From: Variovorax paradoxus
GTDB lineage: Bacteria > Pseudomonadota > Gammaproteobacteria > Burkholderiales > Burkholderiaceae_C
Direction of reading: 5' to 3'
NCBI RefSeq assembly: GCF_029919115.1
Contig: NZ_CP123990.1
Location: forward strand, 1,984,001-2,048,000
Length of the DNA: 64,000 nucleotides
Part shown: positions 1-9,221 of the stretch, one piece after another
Position numbering within the stretch: the first letter of the stretch is position 1
Layout of the letters: every line of letters begins with the position of its first letter
Position numbers and translations under genes: made by a program
The notes under the pieces: generated by a model
What the model was told of the DNA's origin: nothing
The model's input: the letters and a program-made list of their open reading frames with translations, nothing else
The model's database searches: none

Positions 1-1146
<1,146 letters not shown>

Positions 1147-1159
1147 TCACTTCGACCAG

Positions 1160-1930
1160 ATGACCATCGCCAAAGCCGACTTCATCGAGGGCATTGCCAA
1201 GGGCATGGCGGTGCTCGAAAGCTTCGACACCGAGCGCCAGCGCCTCAATGCCACCCTGGCCGCAGAGCGCGCCGGCCTCACGCGCGCCGCCGCGCGCCGG
1301 CACCTGCTCACGCTGGCCCACCTGGGTTACCTGGAAACCGACGGCAGCTATTTCTGGATGGCGCCCAAGGTGCTGCGCTTCTCGGGCAGCTATCTTGCTT
1401 CGTCGCGCCTGCCGCGTGCGCTGCAGCCCACGCTGAACCGCCTTGCGGCACAAACCGGCGAATCGTTCTCGGCGGTGGTGCTCGACGGCGAGGAGGTGGT
1501 CATCGTCGCGCGCAGTGGCAGCTACGGCACGCCCACCCGCGTGCTGGCGTATGGCTTGCACCTTGGCGCCCGCCTGCCTGCGCATGCCACCTCGACCGGC
1601 CGGGTGCTGCTGGCCGCCATGGCGCCCACGCAGCTCACGCAATGGCTCAAGGGGCGTCACCTGGCACGCCTCACGCCGCACACCACCACGCAGGCGCGAA
1701 ACCTGCGGCAACTGGTTTCCAAGGCTCGCAAGGACGACTACTGCTTTGCCAGTGAAGAGCATGAGCTTGGCGTGCAGGCGCTGGCGGTGCCGCTGCGGGA
1801 CATGCAGGGCCACACCGTGGCTGCATTGAATGTGGTGCTCTCGGGCACGCGCTACCAGGAAGAGACGCTCCAGCGCGAAATGCTGCCGCTGCTCTTCGAG
1901 GCCGCGCGTGAGGTCAGGTCGCTGCTGTAG
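1160..1930 (+). CDS. pobR: IclR-family transcriptional regulator, probable PobR
   Basis: Predicted activator of the divergent pobA gene, responding to 4-hydroxybenzoate. The 256-aa product has an N-terminal winged helix-turn-helix (about residues 10-65, with the recognition region GLTRAAARRHLLTLAHLGYL) and a C-terminal IclR effector domain (about 75-250). The ATG at 1160 is preferred over in-frame codons further upstream because it gives the family's normal N-terminus and leaves the intergenic repeat free. IclR proteins of the PcaR/PcaU/PobR subfamily control aromatic catabolism. The family is certain; the PobR assignment rests on the neighbourhood. Confidence 0.8.
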   Translation: MTIAKADFIEGIAKGMAVLESFDTERQRLNATLAAERAGLTRAAARRHLLTLAHLGYLETDGSYFWMAPKVLRFSGSYLASSRLPRALQPTLNRLAAQTGESFSAVVLDGEEVVIVARSGSYGTPTRVLAYGLHLGARLPAHATSTGRVLLAAMAPTQLTQWLKGRHLARLTPHTTTQARNLRQLVSKARKDDYCFASEEHELGVQALAVPLRDMQGHTVAALNVVLSGTRYQEETLQREMLPLLFEAAREVRSLL

Positions 1931-1986
1931 CCTGAACTTTCTGCCCTGCCACCGCCTCGAATCCAGAAAATCGGACCACGACAACC

Positions 1987-2646
1987 ATGCGACTGCTGCT
2001 CCTGGAAGACGACGTGATGATCGGCGAGGCCGTGCTCGACCTGCTTCGGGCCGAGCAATATGCCGTGGACTGGGTGAAGGACGGCGATGCGGCCGAGTCC
2101 GCATTGCGTACCCAGCAATACGACCTGGTGTTGCTCGACCTGGGCGTGCCCCGCCGCGACGGGCTCGAGGTGCTGCGCAACCTGCGCGCCCGCAAGCAAC
2201 GCATGCCCGTGCTGGTTGCCACCGCACGCGACTCTGTGCAGCAACGCATCGAAGGGCTTGACGCAGGCGCCGACGACTACGTGCTCAAGCCCTACGACCT
2301 GGACGAACTGCTGGCACGCATCCGGGCGCTGCTGCGCCGCGCAGCCGGGCGTGCCGAGCCGGTGTACGAGCACATGGGCGTGAGCATCAATCCCGCCACG
2401 CGCGAGGTTTCGGTGGCAGGCCAGCCGGTGATACTTTCGGCCCGCGAGTGGGCGGTGCTCGAACCGCTGATTGCGCGGCCCGGCATGGTGCTGTCGCGCG
2501 CGCAGCTCGAAGAAAAGCTCTACAGCTGGAAGGATGAGATCAGCAGCAACGCCGTCGAGGTCTACGTGCACGGCCTGCGCAAGAAGCTGGGCGCCGAGCT
2601 GATCCGCAACGTGCGCGGCGTGGGCTACATGGTGCCCAAGGCATGA
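1987..2646 (+). CDS. OmpR/PhoB-family response regulator (QseB/PmrA-like)
   Basis: Two-component response regulator of 219 aa. The receiver domain (1-115) has the acidic pair E7/D8/D9, the phosphorylatable D51 in LVLLDLG, and K in VLKPYD. The C-terminal winged-helix DNA-binding domain (about 125-217) ends in the typical VRGVGYM. It overlaps the following histidine kinase gene by 4 bases (ATGA), which implies translational coupling. The best subgroup match is QseB/PmrA/TctD. A PmrA/QseB-type direct repeat lies in front of the downstream htrA gene, so HtrA may be one target (inference). Confidence 0.9.
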   Translation: MRLLLLEDDVMIGEAVLDLLRAEQYAVDWVKDGDAAESALRTQQYDLVLLDLGVPRRDGLEVLRNLRARKQRMPVLVATARDSVQQRIEGLDAGADDYVLKPYDLDELLARIRALLRRAAGRAEPVYEHMGVSINPATREVSVAGQPVILSAREWAVLEPLIARPGMVLSRAQLEEKLYSWKDEISSNAVEVYVHGLRKKLGAELIRNVRGVGYMVPKA

Positions 2647-3971
2647 TCCGCGCGCTGACCGGGTCGCTGCGCGCGCGCCTGCTGTGGTTTCTGCTTGCGG
2701 CCATTGTGCTGGCCGCCGGGGCGCAGGCGGTGGTGGCCTACCGCACGGTGCTGAAGGAGGCCGACGACATCTTCGACTACCACATGCAGCAGATGGCGCT
2801 TTCGCTGCGCGCCGGCCTGCCGCCCAGCGCGGCGGTGGGCGGCATAGGCAGCGGCGAGCAGAACTTCGAGTTTGTGGTGCAGGTGTGGACGGCCGACGGC
2901 GTGCGCATTTTCGAATCGGCCGAGCAGGCCGCGCTGCCTCAACTCGCGGTGCTGGGCTTTGCCGACGTGCGTGCGCGCGGCACCACCTACCGCGTGTTCT
3001 CGATGCAGACCAGCGGGCTGGTCATCCAGGTGGCGCAAGACATGGCGGCGCGGCGCAACATGGCCGGCGCGCTGGCCTTGCGCACCATCGCACCCGTGGC
3101 GCTGATGGCGCCCCTGCTCATGCTCATCGTGTGGTGGGTGGTGAGCCTGTCGCTCGCGCCCGTGGCGCGCGTGCGAAAGCAGGTTGCGTCGCGGCAGGCG
3201 GACGATCTTTCCGCCGTGAGCGAAGAAGGCCTGCCCGACGAGGTCCGCCCGCTGGTGCAAGAACTCAACCTGTTGTTCGACCGGGTGCGCCACGCTTTCG
3301 ATGCGCAAAAGCACTTTGTGGCCGATGCCGCGCATGAGCTTCGTTCGCCGCTTGCCGCACTGAAGCTGCAGGTGCAGGGCCTGCAGCGCGCGCCCGATGC
3401 CGCCGCGCGCGAAGTGGCCGTGGGCCGCCTCGTCGCGGGCATCGACCGCGCCACGCGGCTGGTCGAGCAGATGCTCGCGTTGGCGCGGCACGAGGCCAGC
3501 ATGGCCGCAGGCGCAAAGCCCGAACCGGTAGACCTTGCCGAAACCGCGCGGCTGGCCATTTCGGACACGGTCGCGGCCGCGCAGGCACGGCGTATCGACA
3601 TCGGCATTTCGCATGCAGACGCCGCCGTGGTGAACGGCCAGCCCGAGGCGCTGCGCATGCTGCTGCGCAACCTGGTCGACAACGCCGTGAAGTACACGCC
3701 CGAAGGCGGGCGCGTCGACGTGGGCATTGCCGTGCAGGGCGAGGGCGTGGAACTCAGCGTGGACGACAGCGGGCCCGGCCTCCCCGAGGAAGAGCGCGAG
3801 CGGGTGCTCGACCGCTTCTACCGTTCGGGCGAGCCGCAGGCGCCGGGCAGCGGGCTCGGCCTGGCCATCGTCAAGTCGATTGCCGACCTGCACGGCGCCA
3901 CGGTGGCGCTCGCGGCGTCACCGAGCCTGGGTGGCCTGCGGGTGCTCGTGCGCTTTCCGGCCAAGGCCTGA
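2643..3971 (+). CDS. Sensor histidine kinase (QseC-like)
   Basis: Membrane sensor kinase of 442 aa paired with the upstream regulator. Transmembrane segments lie at about residues 12-33 and 145-170 and flank a periplasmic sensor region of about 110 residues. A linker follows, then the dimerisation/phosphoacceptor box with H231 in AAHELRSPLAAL. The ATPase domain carries the N box LRNLVDNAVKYTPEGG, DDSGPGLP and GSGLGLAIVKSI. The ligand is unknown. The overlap with the regulator and the HtrA gene downstream suggest an envelope-stress or cation/quorum-type signal, but the sequence does not identify it. Confidence 0.88.
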   Translation: MIRALTGSLRARLLWFLLAAIVLAAGAQAVVAYRTVLKEADDIFDYHMQQMALSLRAGLPPSAAVGGIGSGEQNFEFVVQVWTADGVRIFESAEQAALPQLAVLGFADVRARGTTYRVFSMQTSGLVIQVAQDMAARRNMAGALALRTIAPVALMAPLLMLIVWWVVSLSLAPVARVRKQVASRQADDLSAVSEEGLPDEVRPLVQELNLLFDRVRHAFDAQKHFVADAAHELRSPLAALKLQVQGLQRAPDAAAREVAVGRLVAGIDRATRLVEQMLALARHEASMAAGAKPEPVDLAETARLAISDTVAAAQARRIDIGISHADAAVVNGQPEALRMLLRNLVDNAVKYTPEGGRVDVGIAVQGEGVELSVDDSGPGLPEEERERVLDRFYRSGEPQAPGSGLGLAIVKSIADLHGATVALAASPSLGGLRVLVRFPAKA

Positions 3972-3995
3972 GCTCTTCTCGAATTCGAGCCGCGC

Positions 3996-4012
3996 TTTAA
4001 GGCGCGCTTAAG
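3996..4012 (+). promoter_or_regulatory. PmrA/QseB-type box upstream of the HtrA gene
   Basis: TTTAAG at 3996-4001 and CTTAAG at 4007-4012 are separated by exactly 5 bp. This fits the YTTAAK-N5-YTTAAK direct repeat recognised by PmrA/QseB-type response regulators. It lies 25 bp after the kinase stop and 62 bp before the protease start at 4075. Binding by the regulator at 1987-2646 is inferred from its subfamily. Confidence 0.55.
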
Positions 4013-4074
4013 TCAACGGGCCGACATTCCTCTCATCGTGTTTGCGTGCAGACGCATTGAAAGGAAAGCTAGAA

Positions 4075-5544
4075 ATGAACACCCGCCTGACTTCTCCCTC
4101 CGCCCTGGTTCTTGCCCTGGCGACCGCCGGGGTGATCGGCGCCGTTGGTGCCGGCGCCTACACCAGTGCCGTGAGCGCTCCGACCAACGCCACGCCCATC
4201 GCCGCAGCCCCCGCAATGGTCACGCTGCCCGATTTCTCCACCATCACCACGCGAGACGGCCCGGCGGTGGTCAACATCAGCGTGACCGGCACCGCCAAGG
4301 AGTCGGACGCTGAAGCCGCGGCCGAGATGCAGGGCATCGACCCGGACGACCCGATGCTCCAGTTCTTCCGCCGCTTCCAGGGCCAGACGGGCCCGCGCGC
4401 GCAGCAGCGCGACGTGCCGGTGCGGGCGCAGGGCTCGGGTTTCATCGTGAGCCCCGACGGCCTCATCATGACCAACGCGCATGTCGTGAAGGGCGCGAAG
4501 GAGGTCACCGTCAAGCTGACCGACCGCCGCGAATACCGAGCCAAGGTGCTCGGCGCCGACGCCAAGACCGACATCGCCGTGCTCAAGATCGATGCGAAGA
4601 ACCTGCCCACGCTTGCTCTGGGCAACACCAAGGACCTGAAGGTCGGCGAATGGGTGCTGGCCATCGGCTCGCCCTTCGGCTTCGAGAGCACCGTGACTGC
4701 AGGCGTCGTGAGCGCCAAGGGCCGCTCGCTGCCCGACGACAGCTACGTGCCGTTCATCCAGACCGACGTGGCCGTGAACCCCGGCAACTCGGGCGGGCCG
4801 CTGCTCAACACGCGCGGCGAGGTGGTCGGCATCAACTCGCAGATCTACAGCCGCAGCGGCGGCTACCAGGGTGTGTCGTTCGCCATTCCCATCGACGTGG
4901 CCGTGCAGGTGAAGGACCAGATCGTTGCCACCGGCAAGGCCACGCATGCGCGCCTGGGCGTGGCGGTGCAGGAGGTGAACCAGGCCTTTGCCGATTCGTT
5001 CAAGCTCGACAAGCCCGAGGGCGCGCTGGTCTCCAACATCGAGAAGGGCGGCCCCGGCGACAAGGCCGGCCTGAAGGCGGGCGACGTGATCCGCAAGGTG
5101 GACGGCCAGCCCATCGTCTCGTCGGGCGACCTGCCCGCGGTCATCGGCCAGCAGACGCCCGGCAAGAAGGTCACGCTCGAAGTGTGGCGCCAGGGCGAGC
5201 GCCAGGAGCTCTCCGCCAAGCTCGGCGACGCGAGCGACAAGCCCACGCAAGTCGCCAAGGCCGACAATGCGGCAGGGCAGGGCAAGCTCGGCCTTGCGCT
5301 GCGGCCCCTGCAGCCGCAGGAAAAGCGCGAAGCCGCCATCGAGAACGGGCTGCTGGTCGAAGACGTTGCCGGCCCCTCGGCCATTGCCGGCGTACAGGCG
5401 GGCGACGTGCTGCTGGCCATCAACGGCACGCCCGCCAAGAGCCTGGAACAGGTGCGCGAAGTGGTGGCCAAGGCCGACAAGTCGGTGGCGCTTTTGATCC
5501 AGCGCGGCGAAGACAAGATCTTCGTGCCGGTGCGCATCGGCTGA
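4075..5544 (+). CDS. HtrA/Deg-type periplasmic serine protease
   Basis: Serine endoprotease for envelope protein quality control (DegP/DegQ/MucD family), 489 aa. An N-terminal hydrophobic signal (about 10-35) is followed by a trypsin-like domain with catalytic H136 (TNAHVV), D166 (KTDIAVLKI) and S239 (GNSGGPLL). Two PDZ domains follow (about 275-365 and 395-485). The start at 4075 is preferred over an in-frame TTG at 4042 because AAGGAAAG lies 6 bases upstream and the signal peptide then begins normally. It follows the two-component pair, with a regulator-type box between, which suggests control by that system. Confidence 0.92.
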   Translation: MNTRLTSPSALVLALATAGVIGAVGAGAYTSAVSAPTNATPIAAAPAMVTLPDFSTITTRDGPAVVNISVTGTAKESDAEAAAEMQGIDPDDPMLQFFRRFQGQTGPRAQQRDVPVRAQGSGFIVSPDGLIMTNAHVVKGAKEVTVKLTDRREYRAKVLGADAKTDIAVLKIDAKNLPTLALGNTKDLKVGEWVLAIGSPFGFESTVTAGVVSAKGRSLPDDSYVPFIQTDVAVNPGNSGGPLLNTRGEVVGINSQIYSRSGGYQGVSFAIPIDVAVQVKDQIVATGKATHARLGVAVQEVNQAFADSFKLDKPEGALVSNIEKGGPGDKAGLKAGDVIRKVDGQPIVSSGDLPAVIGQQTPGKKVTLEVWRQGERQELSAKLGDASDKPTQVAKADNAAGQGKLGLALRPLQPQEKREAAIENGLLVEDVAGPSAIAGVQAGDVLLAINGTPAKSLEQVREVVAKADKSVALLIQRGEDKIFVPVRIG

Positions 5545-5572
5545 GGCTTGCCGTGATGCTCCGGCGCAGAAC

Positions 5573-5875
5573 ATGAGCTCGTCGACCGGCGGCCTTTCGG
5601 CGCACATCCTGCCCACGTCGGCCACCATGATCGGCGTGTGCATGACCGTGATGTCGATCGGCCACCTGGGGCCGCGCGACGACCTGCGGCTGCTCATCGA
5701 CCGCATGCTGGCCATCGACGCACTGGTGTTCCTGGCCAGTGCGCTGCTGTCCTTCATCTCGATGCGGTCGCGTCGATCGGGCGTTCGCCTGGAGGCTTGG
5801 GGCGAGGTGGTTTTTATTGCCGGGCTCGCGTTGCTGGCGCTGGGCGCAGTCACGCTGGCGTTTGCCTTGCGCTGA
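5573..5875 (+). CDS. Small membrane protein, unknown function
   Basis: A 100-aa hydrophobic protein with probable membrane segments at about residues 12-30, 44-64 and 78-98, joined by short basic loops (RSRRSG). No catalytic motif is recognised. It starts 28 bases after the htrA stop on the same strand and could be co-transcribed. The topology suggests an inner-membrane protein. Confidence 0.55.
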   Translation: MSSSTGGLSAHILPTSATMIGVCMTVMSIGHLGPRDDLRLLIDRMLAIDALVFLASALLSFISMRSRRSGVRLEAWGEVVFIAGLALLALGAVTLAFALR

Positions 5876-5904
5876 AGAGCGGCGCAGAGCCAAAGCCAAA
5901 CCCG

Positions 5905-6861
5905 TTAGCGCCGCGCAGCCTTGTCGAGCCGCGCCGCCACCAGCGCAAGATGCCCGACCAGTTCCTTGGGTGATTCAATCTCGAAATCGTGCCCCAGGCA
6001 GGCCAGCCAGACCGCCAGCGCATCGAGCGAGTTGGCGCCGGTCTCGATGCGGGTGCGGCTGTCGTCCAGCGCCTGCGGCCTGCCGCCGACCCAGGCGAGG
6101 TGCGGCTCGAGTGCCTTGGCCGGCGCGTGCACCACCACGCACGCATGGTGCAGAAACGGCGACACCGCGAGCGCATGCTGCATGTAGGCTTCGATGTCTC
6201 CATGGGGCAAGCGCCGCGCCGTGAAGCGGGCGCCCGTGGGCACCGGTCCGTCGATGCGGTCGAGACGAAAGGTGCGCCAGTCCTGGCGCGCCGTGTCCCA
6301 CGCCAGCAAATACCAGCGCTGCCCGGTCTGCACCACCCGGTGCGGCTCCACCGTGCGCGCACTGGCGGCGTCGTGGTGGTCGCGGTAGTCGAAGCGCAGC
6401 TCCAGCCTTTCGGTGCAGGCCTCCGCAAAGAGAGACACGGCCTTCAGCCGGACCCCTGACTTGCCGCGCATGACAGGCACTACCGATGCGCGCACGCTGT
6501 CCAGGCGGCGCCGCAAGCGCTGCGGCATCAGTTGCTCGAGCTTGGCCAGTGCACGCATCGATGCGTTCTCGATGTCGCCCGCCGTTGCGCCGGCCGGACT
6601 GCCCAGGCCCAGTGCCACGGCAATGGCTTCTTCGTCTTCGAGCAGCAGCGGCGGCAGCGATGTGCCGGCGCCCAGGCGGTAGCCGCCGGCCACGCCGGAT
6701 GTCGAATCGACCGTGTAGCCGAGGCTGCGCAGCCGGTCGACGTCGCGGCGCAGCGTGCGCTCGGTCACTTCGAGCCGCGCAGCCAGATCGGCGCCGGTCC
6801 ATGAACGTTGGGCCTGGAACAACGACAAGAGCCGTATCAGGCGAGCGGAGGCGGACAGCAT
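5905..6861 (-). CDS. WYL-domain transcriptional regulator (YafY family)
   Basis: A 318-aa regulator with an N-terminal helix-turn-helix (residues 4-60: [10 protein letters not shown], then [20 protein letters not shown]) and a WYL domain (about 140-225, with RWYLLAWD), followed by a WCX-type C-terminal region. The start at 6861 is chosen over 6903 because it begins directly at the helix-turn-helix and leaves an intergenic region to the divergent GFA-family gene at 6958. Divergence makes that gene a plausible target; the ligand is unknown. Confidence 0.85.
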   Translation of the reverse strand: MLSASARLIRLLSLFQAQRSWTGADLAARLEVTERTLRRDVDRLRSLGYTVDSTSGVAGGYRLGAGTSLPPLLLEDEEAIAVALGLGSPAGATAGDIENASMRALAKLEQLMPQRLRRRLDSVRASVVPVMRGKSGVRLKAVSLFAEACTERLELRFDYRDHHDAASARTVEPHRVVQTGQRWYLLAWDTARQDWRTFRLDRIDGPVPTGARFTARRLPHGDIEAYMQHALAVSPFLHHACVVVHAPAKALEPHLAWVGGRPQALDDSRTRIETGANSLDALAVWLACLGHDFEIESPKELVGHLALVAARLDKAARR

Positions 6862-6957
6862 GGGCGAATGATGCCGCTGATCGAGGACAGAAACTGTCCG
6901 CAATGCCGTTTAGCCTTGGTTCTCCAGATCACACCGCACCACCGAAAGGACACGACC

Positions 6958-7362
6958 ATGAAGAAGACCTACAACGGAAGCTGCCACTGCGGCAAGGTTC
7001 GCTTCCAGGCAGACATCGACCTGAGCGAAGGCACCGGCAAGTGCAACTGCTCGATCTGCACCAAGACAAGAGGGTGGGGCGCCATCGTCAGGCCCGACGC
7101 CTTTCGGCTGCTCGCAGGGGAGCAGGAGCTTTCGCTCTACCAGTTCAACACGCACAGCACCGAGCACCTGTTTTGCAGGCACTGCGGCGTTCGCCCTTTC
7201 GGGCGCGGCAACGTGCCGGAGATCGGGGGCGCCTACGTCAGCGTGAACGTGACTTGCCTGGACGACGCCACGGCGGACGAATTGGCCAACGCGCCGGTCC
7301 GCTACATGGACGGGCGCAACAACAACTGGTTTGAATCGCCCGCAGAGACAAGGCATCTCTGA
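6958..7362 (+). CDS. GFA-family (Gfa/CENP-V fold) zinc protein
   Basis: A 134-aa member of the glutathione-dependent formaldehyde-activating (Gfa) family. The zinc-binding cysteines are all visible: C9 and C11 (SCHCGKV), C29, C31 and C34 (CNCSIC), and C73 and C76 (CRHCG). The start at 6958 follows GAAAGGACACGACC, giving a good ribosome site. Most Gfa-family proteins are not true formaldehyde-activating enzymes, so the substrate is uncertain. The gene is divergent from the WYL regulator. Confidence 0.85.
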   Translation: MKKTYNGSCHCGKVRFQADIDLSEGTGKCNCSICTKTRGWGAIVRPDAFRLLAGEQELSLYQFNTHSTEHLFCRHCGVRPFGRGNVPEIGGAYVSVNVTCLDDATADELANAPVRYMDGRNNNWFESPAETRHL

Positions 7363-7381
7363 GCAGGCGAGGGGACGAAGC

Positions 7382-7597
7382 TCAGGACTCTTTTTTGCCG
7401 GTGTCTTTTTCGGGCACTTGCGCGTCGAGCTCGTCCTTGATGCCCCTGTCCCCGCGCAGCGCCAGGTAGAGCACGGCGCCAAGGCCGACCACGGCAACGG
7501 AGATCAAGGCGAACAAGCCTCCGCCGAAGGACCACCACCAGAACAGACCGCTTGCAACAAGTAGCAGCGCAACCAAGAGTAAAGAATTCAAGTGCAT
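7382..7597 (-). CDS. Small two-helix membrane protein, unknown function
   Basis: A 71-aa protein starting at the ATG at 7597, with two hydrophobic helices (about residues 3-22 and 25-45) and a charged C-terminus (DELDAQVPEKD). An in-frame start at 7702 would add 35 polar residues that look like leader rather than protein. It converges on the GFA gene, their stops lying about 20 bases apart. No family is recognised. Confidence 0.5.
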   Translation of the reverse strand: MHLNSLLLVALLLVASGLFWWWSFGGGLFALISVAVVGLGAVLYLALRGDRGIKDELDAQVPEKDTGKKES

Positions 7598-7722
7598 GGC
7601 CCAGGCCGATAGTACATTGGCGGTAATGTACGCGGCGTTACTGTTTTGCGGCTGACTCGCGCTTTGGGAAATACCCTTTTTTCGCGAAATTTCGCGTTGC
7701 ATCGGGCGGCCTGCGCTGTGGT

Positions 7723-7926
7723 CTACGGTTTGTCCAAAGGTGGAACGTCGTAAATCTGGCGCAGGCTTTCAAGTTGTTCCTGCGCTACGCGAAAGCACTC
7801 GGTCACTTGCTCCGGCGTCGGTTCCGGATAGCCCGGCGGTGGCTGCAGAGCATTGCCAAGGCGCTCCCATGCCGCCTCCCAGGCCAGCTTTGCGATGGCG
7901 CGCGCATCCGAAGACCTCGACATCAT
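7723..7926 (-). CDS. Small soluble protein, unknown function
   Basis: A 67-aa acidic/amphipathic protein (WEAAWERLGNAL, then PTPEQVTECFRVAQEQL) without membrane segments. Its ATG overlaps by 4 bases the stop of the reading frame that ends at 7923, so it is translationally coupled to the broken membrane-protein gene upstream. No family is recognised. Confidence 0.5.
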   Translation of the reverse strand: MMSRSSDARAIAKLAWEAAWERLGNALQPPPGYPEPTPEQVTECFRVAQEQLESLRQIYDVPPLDKP

Positions 7927-8191
7927 CTTCCTCCGGTTTTTTTGATGGCATCAATGATGCGGGCGCGCTGCCAGGATTCAAGAGGGGTGGGGTAGCCTGC
8001 CAGGCGCCAATAAACACCTCCGGAAGCAGCTGAAAGTCCACCTGCCCGACTGCTGCGGCCGCACGCTCGCGCTGCACGGCAAGATGCAGCAGCGCCAGCG
8101 TGCAAATCACTGCCGCCATTGCGGCGAGCACCCACCAAAGGGCCCTTGTCGCTTGCGCGTCGGGGCCGGTTCTCTTGTCACGATCTTGCAT
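7923..8191 (-). pseudogene. Small single-span membrane protein gene with a probable 1-base deletion
   Basis: From the ATG at 8191 the frame encodes a convincing N-terminus with one transmembrane helix (about residues 18-40), then VDFQLLPEVFIGAWQ. Around 7984-7992, a run of G residues on the + strand (GGGGTGGGG), good codon usage moves to another frame. That second frame encodes LESWQRARIIDAIKKTGGR and stops at 7923, with an ATGA overlap to the next gene. Adding one C in the run would join both halves into one protein of about 90 aa. It may be a real mutation, a sequencing slip or a -1 programmed shift. In the unshifted frame the ORF would run on to 7769 through the next gene. Confidence 0.45.
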
Positions 8192-8338
8192 CTCAACCTC
8201 CTAAACGAGAAGCGAAGATCGAGTTGTTTCAAAATTGCAGATGTCAGACAAAGCCGCGACCGTTTGTAACGCGGCTACCGCCCAAAGACTGGGCTCGGCG
8301 CGAGCCCGGGCCGTGTTCTGCCGGGTCCTCGGGGCCGT

Positions 8339-9187
8339 TCAGCTTCCGCCGAAGACCTCGATCTCCACGCGCCGGTTCGGTGCCAGGCAGTCGATGAGCT
8401 CCGCTCGCCGGGTTTGCGCGCATTGCACCTTGGGTTCGGATTCGCCCTTGCCTTGCGCTTGCACGTTGTGCGCCGGCACACCGGAATGCGCCAGATAGTT
8501 GCGAACAGTGTTCGCACGCGCCAGCGAGAGGGCGTTGTTGTAGGCGCTGCTGCCCAGGCGGTCGGTGTGCCCCGTTACCCTGATGGCATCCACCGACTTG
8601 ACGCTGCCCTTGATCTCGCCGGCCAAGGCGTCGAGCTTGCGCCGGCCCTCGGGCAGCAGATCGGCCAGCGAGCTGCCGTCGAAGCGGAAGAGGCCGTCGG
8701 CGCCCAGCGTGACCTTGCGCGGCGCGCCCGGGGCCGCCCCAGCCGGCCGTTCGGCCACAGGCACCGCGCGCGCCCCCAGCACGTCGCCGCAACCAGCGGG
8801 CAGCCAGTGGAAAGTCTGCGCCTTGAAGTCCTTGTCGAAGATCACCTTGTATTGGCAGGTGGTCATGCCGCCGCCCGCTTTGCGAAAGTGAAAGATGTAG
8901 TCCCACTCGCGCGGGCTCGCCACGCCTTCGCGAAAGTGCGGGCGACCGAGCAGATCGAACAGCTGGTCTTTGGTGACGCCTGGCGCCACGGCGCGCAGGT
9001 TGTCCAGGTTGGGAAACGTGCCTTCCTTGAGCCAGGCGTCGTTCTCCACGCTGGGGAAGACCAATTCGGTGGCCTTGCCGTCGTCGGTGATGCCCTTGCT
9101 CACGTAGGAGCTGCAGCCCTGCAGGACCAGAACGGCGGCGGCTCCCAGTGCGACGGCCGAGAAGCGATGGATTTGTGTTTTCGTCAT
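8339..9187 (-). CDS. tpgA: TpgA-like lipoprotein: SmpA/OmlA domain plus OmpA C-terminal domain
   Basis: A 282-aa outer-membrane lipoprotein with signal peptide and lipobox LQGC (lipidated C25). Residues about 45-150 resemble the SmpA/OmlA (BamE-like) fold (DQLFDLLGRPHFREGV), and about 170-280 form an OmpA-type peptidoglycan-binding domain (TGHTDRLGS, SLARANTVRNYL, PNRRVEIEV). This is the architecture of TpgA of Acinetobacter Tol5, which anchors the trimeric autotransporter AtaA to peptidoglycan. The gene begins 34 bases after the stop of the trimeric adhesin gene on the same strand, matching the TAA-TpgA gene pair. Domain calls are firm; the partner role is inferred. Confidence 0.8.
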   Translation of the reverse strand: MTKTQIHRFSAVALGAAAVLVLQGCSSYVSKGITDDGKATELVFPSVENDAWLKEGTFPNLDNLRAVAPGVTKDQLFDLLGRPHFREGVASPREWDYIFHFRKAGGGMTTCQYKVIFDKDFKAQTFHWLPAGCGDVLGARAVPVAERPAGAAPGAPRKVTLGADGLFRFDGSSLADLLPEGRRKLDALAGEIKGSVKSVDAIRVTGHTDRLGSSAYNNALSLARANTVRNYLAHSGVPAHNVQAQGKGESEPKVQCAQTRRAELIDCLAPNRRVEIEVFGGS

Positions 9188-9221
9188 GATGATGTTGTTC
9201 CTCTTGTTTCGGGCCGTCGGC

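Noticed and set aside
4069..5853. A 594-codon open frame antisense to the HtrA gene
   Set aside because: Shadow of a high-GC gene; HtrA has its catalytic triad and PDZ domains, and this frame has none.
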